A stretch of DNA of 41,011 bases from CAG-533 sp964589375 (lineage in GTDB: Bacteria; Bacillota_I; Bacilli_A; RF39; UBA660): contig CAZPSA010000005.1 of assembly GCA_964589375.1 (NCBI GenBank), positions 1 to 41,011 of the forward strand, written 5' to 3'. Below, in pieces: positions 35,143 through 41,011 of this stretch. Both the position numbers and the translations under genes were made by a program. How positions within the stretch are numbered: position 1 is the stretch's first letter; each line of letters begins with the position of its first letter. A model generated the notes under the pieces. That model had not been told where the DNA came from. It did not search any database and saw nothing but the letters and a program-made list of their open reading frames with translations.

Positions 35143-36783
35143 ATGAAATTAACACTATATGATTTTGACGGGACAATATATGATGGTGATTCATCAGTTG
35201 ATTTTTTTCTATTTTGTTTAAAGAAACATAAAAAAATCATAAAGAGATTTCCTTTAATAATAAAAGCATTTTTAAAGTATAAAACTAAATATATAGATAT
35301 AACTAAATGTAAGGAGTATATATTTTCTTTTCTTCAAGATGTGCCAAATGTTGATGAATTAATAGCAGAATTTTGGCAAGTTCATGAGAAAAAAATAAAG
35401 AATTTTTATTTGGAAAGAAAACATACTAACGATATAATTATTTCTGCTTCTCCTGAATTTCTATTGAAGCCCATTTGTGATAAGTTAAAGGTAAAAGATT
35501 TAATTGCTTCAAATGTTGATAAAAATAGTGGTAAATTTTACGAGCCAAATAATTCGGGTGAAGTCAAAGTTACAAACTTTTATCAAAAATATCCAGATGC
35601 TGTTATCTTAGAAATGTATAGTGATAGTTTTAATGATAAGCCTTTACTTGAAATTGCGAAGCAAAGTTATTTTGTTAAAAAGAATAAGCTATATGATTAT
35701 CAAAAGTATCGTCCTAATATTTTTAAAAGATTTTGGAACTTTGGTTGGAGTATATATCATAAAAATGAAGAATTATGGAATTATTTAATTGTTGGGGGGT
35801 TAACTACACTTATTTCTATATTAACATATGCTTTATTTGCTAAAACTTTTGAATTTCACTATGTATTGGCAAATATTTTATCTTGGATTATATCAGTAAT
35901 TTTTGCTTATTATACTAATCGTATCTTTGTTTTTCATAGTACAAATAATAACAAGATTAAAGAATTTTTTACTTTTACTTTATCAAGGTTAATAACTTTA
36001 GCGTTAGATACTGTCCTTATGATAGCTTTTATCGAATTAATCGAAATAAATGATCTTATTGCTAAGATATTAGTTCAAATAGTTGTAATTGTTGGAAATT
36101 ATATTATAAGCAAATTGTTAGTATTTAGGACTAATAAAAAGGAGTCTGAAAAAATGAAAAAATTTATTGGATATTATCGTGATTGTGATTTACTTACAAT
36201 GACAGGAACCTCACTTGCTTTACTTGGCATTTTATTTGCTATTAATGGAAATAGGCTTTTACCAATCTTTTGCCTTATATTATCGGCAATATGTGATGGT
36301 TTTGATGGGAAATTAGCTCGTCGTAAAGAAAATACGAAAGAGCAATCAACTTATGGTGGGCAGTTGGATTCTTTGTCTGATTTAATATCATTTGGAGTTT
36401 TCCCCTTAATTTTAACTATTTCTGCGCTTCCTAAAAATTGTTATTATGCTTGGATTTGTTTAATTTTCTATTGTTTATGTGGAATGATAAGATTAGCGTA
36501 TTATAATACCTTAGATATATGTGAGAAAAGTTCCAAGGATTATTTTATTGGTGTACCCATAACGGCGATATCGGTTATTTATCCAGTGATTTATTTAATT
36601 TGCTTTTTCTTAAAGTTTAAATATTTTGAAATAATTGCTCCTATCTTTTTCGTTATTTTTGGTTTATCATTCATTTATAATATGAAGTTTAAAAAATTAA
36701 ATGATAGATTTAAAGTTATTTTATCAATTTCAGGAGTAGTTTTGATTGTACTTGTTTTACTTAAATTTATATTATGGCATTAA
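35143..36783 (+). CDS. Triple fusion: HAD phosphatase, GtrA-like membrane domain, PssA-like CDP-alcohol phosphatidyltransferase
   Basis: This 546-residue frame has three parts. Residues 1 to about 190 are a HAD-IB (SerB-like) phosphatase: LYDFDGTIYDGDS holds the nucleophile Asp7 and Asp9, IIISASPEFLL is motif II and MYSDSFNDKPLL the metal-binding motif. Residues about 205-330 are a four-helix GtrA-like domain (YLIVGGLTTLISILTYALF, YYTNRIFVFHS, VGNYIISKLLVF), a family linked to flipping of lipid-linked sugars. Residues about 338-546 are a CDP-alcohol phosphatidyltransferase with the full motif (DGFDGKLAR, then GGQLDSLSD) and PssA marks LISFGVFPL and YFIGVPITAI, suggesting CDP-diacylglycerol-serine phosphatidyltransferase. 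AAAAAGGAG (36136-36144) nine bases before in-frame ATG 36154 could also make the last part alone. The product would be phosphatidylserine; the HAD substrate is unknown. Confidence 0.9.
   Translation: MKLTLYDFDGTIYDGDSSVDFFLFCLKKHKKIIKRFPLIIKAFLKYKTKYIDITKCKEYIFSFLQDVPNVDELIAEFWQVHEKKIKNFYLERKHTNDIIISASPEFLLKPICDKLKVKDLIASNVDKNSGKFYEPNNSGEVKVTNFYQKYPDAVILEMYSDSFNDKPLLEIAKQSYFVKKNKLYDYQKYRPNIFKRFWNFGWSIYHKNEELWNYLIVGGLTTLISILTYALFAKTFEFHYVLANILSWIISVIFAYYTNRIFVFHSTNNNKIKEFFTFTLSRLITLALDTVLMIAFIELIEINDLIAKILVQIVVIVGNYIISKLLVFRTNKKESEKMKKFIGYYRDCDLLTMTGTSLALLGILFAINGNRLLPIFCLILSAICDGFDGKLARRKENTKEQSTYGGQLDSLSDLISFGVFPLILTISALPKNCYYAWICLIFYCLCGMIRLAYYNTLDICEKSSKDYFIGVPITAISVIYPVIYLICFFLKFKYFEIIAPIFFVIFGLSFIYNMKFKKLNDRFKVILSISGVVLIVLVLLKFILWH
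36136..36156 (+). promoter_or_regulatory. Internal ribosome-binding site and ATG at the PssA domain boundary
   Basis: AAAAAGGAG (36136-36144) and ATG 36154 lie in frame inside the fusion gene, exactly between the GtrA-like and PssA-like domains. Translation from here would give a normal-sized stand-alone PssA of 209 residues (MKKFIGYYRDCDLLTM start). Confidence 0.6.
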
Positions 36784-36813
36784 TAATAAGAAAAAATTAA
36801 ATTAATAATTATT

Positions 36814-36843
36814 CTCATCTCTAATTTATAGGGGTGAGTTTTT
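36814..36843 (+). terminator. Rho-independent terminator after the PssA fusion gene
   Basis: CTCATCTCT (36814-36822) pairs with AGGGGTGAG (36830-36838) including three G-U pairs; T-run 36839-36843. Confidence 0.75.
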
Positions 36844-36916
36844 AATTGAAAAAAATGAATAAATAAAAAAGGAAATCAGATTTTTTTCTTTAATATAAGT
36901 ATTGAAAGGAATAAAT

Positions 36917-38815
36917 ATGATTAGTATTCAAAAAGTTAGTAAAATAATTAATAATGAGCTTATATTAAATAATATAAATTTAAATTTTCGTAATAAGGAA
37001 TTGGTATGTATTTTAGGTCCTAGTGGTTCAGGGAAAACAACTCTTCTTAATATTATTGGTAAAATTGATATTCCAACTAAGGGTAAAGTATTATTTAATA
37101 ATTTAAATCTTAACAAAATAAATGAAGATGAATTACATAATCAGATTATTAGTTTTATTTTTCAAGATTATAATCTTTTACCTAATTTATCGGTCAAAGA
37201 TAATATTTTATTGCCTACGTATTTGAATGGTAATAAGTATATTTCTTTAAAAAAGGTATTTTCTAAATTAAATCTCCAAGGAATATCTTTTAAAAATGTT
37301 TTAAACTTAAGTGGTGGGGAAAAGCAGAGGGTTTGTATAGCAAGAAGTATTATCCAAAATAGTCAGGTTATTCTAGCTGATGAACCAACCGGAGCTTTAG
37401 ATACTTCTAATAGCTTAAATATAATGAATATTTTAAAAAAAGAAGCTACTAAAAAGTTAGTTATAGTTGTTACTCATAATGAAGATCTGGCAAAGTTATA
37501 TGCGAGCCGAATTATTAAAATTAAAGATGGTAAAATAATAAGTGATAGTAATCCTTTAATTATGACAAAGAAAGATAAAAAAGCTATTCCTAATTTAAAA
37601 AAAATAAAAATTCCTTTTAAATCTATATGGAAAATAAGTATAAATAATTTAAAATATAAAAAGAAGAGAAGTCTTTTAACTATTATTGCTTTTGCGATTG
37701 GATTATTTAGTTTAGCGATTATTCTTTCTATAAATAATGGTTTTTCGAAAGAGCTTGTTAATTATGAGAAGGAATATTTATATAATTATCCTTTAATAAT
37801 TAGTAAAGAAGGAACAAGTTTAACTTCTAACGTTAAAGAAAATATAATAAAGGAAGATAATAAGATAAGTATTAATAAAAATACGTCTTTAGTAACAAAT
37901 GATTTAAATAATGATCTTTTAACTAAAATTGGTAATATAAGTTCTAGTTTATATGATGACTTAGTTTATTATAAAGATATTAATATTTATTTTAAAAATG
38001 TTTCATACGCGATTAACAATATGTCTTTTTTTAAACTTGTTAAAGGGGATTATCCTCAAAATGATCATGAAGTAATGTTACTTTTAGATTATAACCATGC
38101 AATTGATGAACAAGTGCAGAGGTATTTAAAAATAAGTGATAATTCATATTCTAACTATTTAAATCATAAATTTAAAGTTGATAATGAGGAATTTACAATT
38201 ACTGCCATTGTAGAAAGTGATAACGAGTATTTTGCTTCTTTGAATGGGATTTTATATCAAAGTAAGGCTTTTAATGCCGATATAACCGATATTTATATTT
38301 ATCCTAAGGACTATGAAAGTAAAGAGATAATTAAAAATGAACTAACAGGAGTTAATATTATAGATAATGCTTTAAGTAGTATAAAAATAATAAAGAATAT
38401 TATTAATGTTATTAGTTATGTTCTTATTGTATTTAGTTGTATATCGCTTATAGTTTCATCTTTTATGATAGCAATTATTACTTATATTAGTGTGATAGAA
38501 AGAACTAAAGAAATTGGAATATTAAAAAGTATTGGGTTTAAGAAAGGTGCAATAAAAAGTTTATTTCTTTTTGAAAATTTGACTATGAGTATATTTTCTT
38601 CTTTGTTAGGTCTTACTCTTTGTCAGTTGGTGGCGTTTATTCTGAATAATTATATTAAAAATAAGATGTTACTTGAAAATATTATTTTGTTAAGTCCTAA
38701 AATAGTATTAACTACGATTATTTTTAGTTTGGTATTAACCTTTGTTTCAAGTGTTATTCCTGCTTGTAAGGCAAGTCAAAAAAGGATAATAGCGGCGATA
38801 AGAAATACTGAATAA
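36917..38815 (+). CDS. ABC transporter with fused ATPase and FtsX-type permease (MacB-like)
   Basis: This 632-residue protein is a type VII (MacB/LolD-like) ABC transporter half. Residues 1 to about 215 are the ATPase: Walker A GPSGSGKTT (near 34-42), signature LNLSGGEKQRVCIARS (near 133), Walker B VILADEPTGALD and VVTHNEDLA. The permease follows: one membrane helix (about 250-272), an outside domain of about 215 residues, and three C-terminal helices (from about 495) with the FtsX-type ERTKEIGILKSIGFKKGAIK. Such proteins work by moving energy across the membrane, for example in antimicrobial peptide resistance or lipoprotein release. ATG 36917 follows AAAGGA at 36904-36909; the upstream TTG at 36902 abuts that site. 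No regulator or second permease lies beside it, so the substrate is unknown. Confidence 0.93.
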   Translation: MISIQKVSKIINNELILNNINLNFRNKELVCILGPSGSGKTTLLNIIGKIDIPTKGKVLFNNLNLNKINEDELHNQIISFIFQDYNLLPNLSVKDNILLPTYLNGNKYISLKKVFSKLNLQGISFKNVLNLSGGEKQRVCIARSIIQNSQVILADEPTGALDTSNSLNIMNILKKEATKKLVIVVTHNEDLAKLYASRIIKIKDGKIISDSNPLIMTKKDKKAIPNLKKIKIPFKSIWKISINNLKYKKKRSLLTIIAFAIGLFSLAIILSINNGFSKELVNYEKEYLYNYPLIISKEGTSLTSNVKENIIKEDNKISINKNTSLVTNDLNNDLLTKIGNISSSLYDDLVYYKDINIYFKNVSYAINNMSFFKLVKGDYPQNDHEVMLLLDYNHAIDEQVQRYLKISDNSYSNYLNHKFKVDNEEFTITAIVESDNEYFASLNGILYQSKAFNADITDIYIYPKDYESKEIIKNELTGVNIIDNALSSIKIIKNIINVISYVLIVFSCISLIVSSFMIAIITYISVIERTKEIGILKSIGFKKGAIKSLFLFENLTMSIFSSLLGLTLCQLVAFILNNYIKNKMLLENIILLSPKIVLTTIIFSLVLTFVSSVIPACKASQKRIIAAIRNTE

Positions 38816-38855
38816 TATGTTTTTTAATAGCCATAATAATAATGGTGATTAATTT

Positions 38856-39293
38856 ATGAAAAGTGATTTTGAAATCGTAAACTATGTTTACAAAAATGCT
38901 AAGATGGGAAGAGAGTCTACAGTTTCTCTCTTAAAGTCATTAGAAAATAAAGATAATAAAATAGTACCGGTAGTTAATGATATTTTAAAGAGTTATGAAC
39001 AATTCATGCAAAAAAGTGAGAAATTGTTAAGTAGTTTGAGTGAAAAAGGGAAAAGTTTTGGTATAGCAGCGACGATAAGTGCTGATATGGGAATAAAAAT
39101 GCAGGTATTAAAGGATAATTCTGATGCTGCTATTGCTGATATGTTAATTAAAGGTCTTACTATGGGGGAAATAGAAATGACTAAAATGCTTGGTACGTTA
39201 GAAAAAGATATAGATGAAGATATTAAAGAATTAGTAACTGATTTTAAAGATTTTCAAAGTAATGCTACGGAAAAGTTAAAAAAATATTTATAA
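38856..39293 (+). CDS. Helical-bundle protein of unknown function
   Basis: This 145-residue protein is predicted from composition to be almost all helix, with four amphipathic segments (about 5-28, 33-60, 70-112, 115-143) and no membrane segment or cysteine. IVNYVYKNAKMGRESTVSLLKSL, then DNSDAAIADMLIKGLTMGEIEMTK, recall a widespread uncharacterised family of Bacillota that reads 'YIYQNAKMG ... HIAEMLIKGSTMG'; I recall the family pattern but cannot name a function. A ferritin-like bundle is possible, but metal-binding Glu/His pairs are not evident. GGTGAT (38843-38848) precedes ATG 38856. It lies alone between an ABC transporter and pduL. Confidence 0.82.
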   Translation: MKSDFEIVNYVYKNAKMGRESTVSLLKSLENKDNKIVPVVNDILKSYEQFMQKSEKLLSSLSEKGKSFGIAATISADMGIKMQVLKDNSDAAIADMLIKGLTMGEIEMTKMLGTLEKDIDEDIKELVTDFKDFQSNATEKLKKYL

Positions 39294-39308
39294 TATTTAC
39301 TGACTTAA

Positions 39309-39317
39309 TGGTATAAT
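39309..39317 (+). promoter_or_regulatory. Extended -10 promoter of pduL
   Basis: TGGTATAAT at 39309-39317 is a perfect extended -10 box, 16 bases before ATG 39333, with GGTGATT between. The -35 is poor. Confidence 0.65.
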
Positions 39318-39332
39318 CAGAATGGTGATTGT

Positions 39333-39890
39333 ATGGAAGTTGTGATTGGAGTTAGTAATAGACATATCCATTTAACAGAAGAAACGTTTATTAAATTATT
39401 TGGACATTCTGATTTGAAAATTCGTAATTATTTAAAACAACCGGGACAATATGCTAGCCTATTTACAGTTGATATAAAATATAATGAAAAGATCATTCCT
39501 CATGTGAGAATTGTTGGACCGTTTCGTGAGTATAATCAAATTGAAATTGCTTCTAGTGATGCTAAATTTTTAAATGTTAATCCTTTAAGAAGACAAAGTG
39601 GCGATTTAAACGGAAGTTTGCCCATAACTTTAATAGGACCACTAGGGGAAATTGATTTATCTTCTGGTTTAATTTTGGCTGAGAGACATATTCATCTGAG
39701 CAAAGGTACTTGTGAAAAGTTGAATTTACAAAATAAGGAAGAGGTAAAAGTTTATCGTAATGGTGAGTTTATCTTTACGGCTAAAATAAAAACTTCATTG
39801 GAAGCTTATCCCGAACTACATATAGATAAAGATGAGGAACAATTATTTGATTTGCATTCAAATGAATTGGTTGTTTTTTCGAAACTATAA
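39333..39890 (+). CDS. pduL: PduL-type phosphate acyltransferase
   Basis: PduL interconverts acyl-CoA (acetyl or propionyl) and acyl phosphate, unrelated in fold to Pta. The 185 residues hold the two family repeats with all landmarks: VSNRHIHLTEE (zinc His pair, residues 6-16), LKQPGQYAS, VRIVGPFREYNQIEIASSDA, then GLILAERHIHLS (second His pair), and ELHIDKDEEQLF at the C-terminus. No encapsulation peptide precedes the first domain and no microcompartment shell genes are near, so it probably serves cytoplasmic acetate or propionate metabolism with acetate kinase. GGTGATT is the ribosome-binding site. Its stop codon is inside the terminator stem. Confidence 0.95.
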   Translation: MEVVIGVSNRHIHLTEETFIKLFGHSDLKIRNYLKQPGQYASLFTVDIKYNEKIIPHVRIVGPFREYNQIEIASSDAKFLNVNPLRRQSGDLNGSLPITLIGPLGEIDLSSGLILAERHIHLSKGTCEKLNLQNKEEVKVYRNGEFIFTAKIKTSLEAYPELHIDKDEEQLFDLHSNELVVFSKL

Positions 39891-39908
39891 TATTCTTTAT
39901 AGTTTTTT
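39882..39908 (+). terminator. Rho-independent terminator of pduL
   Basis: AAACTATAA (39882-39890) pairs exactly with TTATAGTTT (39897-39905), six-base loop, T-run to 39908. The TAA stop (39888-39890) is in the 5' arm. Confidence 0.8.
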
Positions 39909-39920
39909 CTTGTAAAAAAC

Positions 39921-39949
39921 TTGCTTTTTAGAGAATATATTCTTATATT
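39921..39949 (+). promoter_or_regulatory. Promoter of the dihydrouridine synthase gene
   Basis: TTGCTT (39921-39926), 17-base spacer, TATATT (39944-39949). ATG 39975 follows with GCGGTGA at 39963-39969. Confidence 0.6.
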
Positions 39950-39974
39950 TATTATTAGAAAAGCGGTGAAAAAA

Positions 39975-40958
39975 ATGGAATGGAAAATTGGAGATATAAG
40001 CATTAAAAATCAAGTTGTTTTAGCGCCAATGGCGGGAGTATCTAATCCTGCATATATGAAAATATGTGAAGATTTATCTTTAGGATATGCTGTAACTGAG
40101 TTAATAAGTGCAGAGGCCATATTTAGAAATAATCAAAAAACATTTGATATGTTAAAAGGAATAGCAGATTTACTTGGGCCAGTTGCAATTCAAATTTTCG
40201 GATCTAATCCTCAAACTATGGCAAAAGCTGCTAAAATTATAAATCAAAAATATCCAAATGCTATTATAGATATTAATATGGGGTGTCCTGTACCAAAAGT
40301 GGCAATTAAAAGTGAAGCTGGAAGTGCATTATTAAAAAATCCTTCTAAAATATGTGAAATTGTTAAAGCGGTAGTTTCTAGTGTAAATGTACCTGTTACT
40401 GTCAAGATAAGAAGTGGTTGGGACGAAAAAGGTATTAATGCGGTTTCGGTGGCAAAAATAATTGAAGAAGCTGGGGCAAGTGCGATTGCGATTCATGCCC
40501 GTACTCGTAGTCAAGGCTATGGTGGCTCGGCAGATTGGAGTATTATTAAGAAAGTTAAGGAAAACGTAAATATTCCGGTAATTGGTAATGGTGATATATT
40601 AAGTTGTTATGATGCAAAGAGGATGTTAGAAGAAACAAAATGTGATGCGGTTATGATTGGAAGAGGGGTACTTGGAAATCCTTGGTTAATAAAAGAATGT
40701 GTGGATTATTTAGAAAATGGTAAACTGCCAGAGGAAATTTCAATAAATGAAAAGATAGAGATGCTGAAAAAACATTATAGACTATTACAAAAATATACAA
40801 CTGAAAAACAGGCAATATTAGAGATAAGAACTCATGCGCTTTGGTATATTAAAGGGCTTCCTAATAGTGCATTGATTAAAACCAAAATATGTAAATGTCA
40901 AAGTAGTGATGAACTTTTTAAGACGATAGATGAATATTTGCAAACCATTTCTAAATAA
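39975..40958 (+). CDS. dusB: tRNA-dihydrouridine synthase (DusB-like)
   Basis: This FMN enzyme reduces uridine to dihydrouridine in the D-loop of tRNAs with NADPH. The 327 residues have the TIM-barrel landmarks: VVLAPMAGVSNPAYMKIC (FMN site, residues 14-31), DINMGCPVPKV with the catalytic Cys, TVKIRSGWDEKG, IHARTRSQGYGGSADW, VIGNGDI and VMIGRGVLGNPWLI, then a helical tRNA-binding C-terminal domain. Start ATG 39975 is chosen because GCGGTGA precedes it; an upstream in-frame TTG at 39921 lies in the promoter. The remaining 53 bases of the window show no further gene. Confidence 0.95.
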   Translation: MEWKIGDISIKNQVVLAPMAGVSNPAYMKICEDLSLGYAVTELISAEAIFRNNQKTFDMLKGIADLLGPVAIQIFGSNPQTMAKAAKIINQKYPNAIIDINMGCPVPKVAIKSEAGSALLKNPSKICEIVKAVVSSVNVPVTVKIRSGWDEKGINAVSVAKIIEEAGASAIAIHARTRSQGYGGSADWSIIKKVKENVNIPVIGNGDILSCYDAKRMLEETKCDAVMIGRGVLGNPWLIKECVDYLENGKLPEEISINEKIEMLKKHYRLLQKYTTEKQAILEIRTHALWYIKGLPNSALIKTKICKCQSSDELFKTIDEYLQTISK

Positions 40959-41011
40959 TTGTCAATAATTTAGGAAAATGTCTCAAAAAAATTTAAACAT
41001 TAGCGGGAAAA

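Noticed and set aside
1..41011. Mycoplasma-type code (TGA as Trp)
   Set aside because: TGA ends several genes in positions that give full-length products, and Trp is encoded by TGG within conserved motifs.
1..41011. Mobile elements, CRISPR arrays or prophage
   Set aside because: No transposase, integrase, repeat-spacer pattern or phage gene was seen; the only exact tandem repeat noticed is at the pheT end.

Overview
The window is strongly AT-rich DNA from a low-GC Gram-positive bacterium (Bacillota, most likely Bacilli). A T-box leader, Shine-Dalgarno sites of the GGTGAT/AAGGAGG type, a cell-wall ligase (murC), a TagO-type initiating transferase and a TagGH-type ABC exporter all support this. 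TGA is used as a stop codon by several genes (for example at 19262-19264, 29570-29572 and 35053-35055), so the code is standard and this is not a Mycoplasma-type code. An uncultured gut lineage such as RF39-like Bacilli would fit, but that is inference. Every real gene is on the + strand and gaps are short. The longest three (1701-1973, 12821-13085, 31437-31690) are under 300 bases and hold a T-box leader, promoters and terminators. I saw no tRNA, rRNA, CRISPR array or insertion sequence.

Layout. 1-9.5 kb: a transglutaminase-like protein of unknown role, the T-box-controlled pheS-pheT operon, a 1,290-residue protein of unknown function and a small cold-shock-like OB protein. 9.5-12.9 kb: murC, a membrane-anchored thioredoxin-like protein without cysteines, and an S41/C-terminal processing protease. 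13.0-35.1 kb: a large surface-polysaccharide locus in four transcription blocks. Block A (13.0-18.3 kb) has the lipid-linked initiating transferase, a DPM-like glycosyltransferase, a small DMT/ArnE-like membrane protein and a three-gene set (LpxD-like acyltransferase, DegT aminotransferase, Gfo/Idh dehydrogenase) that fits synthesis of an N-acylated 3-amino-3-deoxy nucleotide sugar. Block B (18.4-28.0 kb) has the two-gene ABC exporter plus five glycosyltransferase genes and a DUF2142 membrane protein. Block C (28.1-31.4 kb) is rmlACDB for dTDP-L-rhamnose. Block D (31.7-35.1 kb) is a polymerase/ligase-GT4-Alg14 triple fusion followed by its Alg13-like partner. Together they suggest a rhamnose-containing wall polysaccharide exported by an ABC transporter, with perhaps a second polymer or a ligation step served by block D.

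35.1-41 kb: a HAD phosphatase-GtrA-PssA triple fusion, a MacB-like ABC transporter, a helical protein of unknown function, a stand-alone PduL phosphotransacylase and a tRNA-dihydrouridine synthase.

The most notable points are the two three-domain fusions (one with a well-placed internal ribosome-binding site and start codon), a glycosyltransferase whose only sensible start appears to be ATA, a frameshifted tandem GT2 gene, two large unrecognised proteins flanking pheST, and a recurrent promoter style in which an extended -10 box (TGnTATAAT) lies only 16-27 bases before the start codon.
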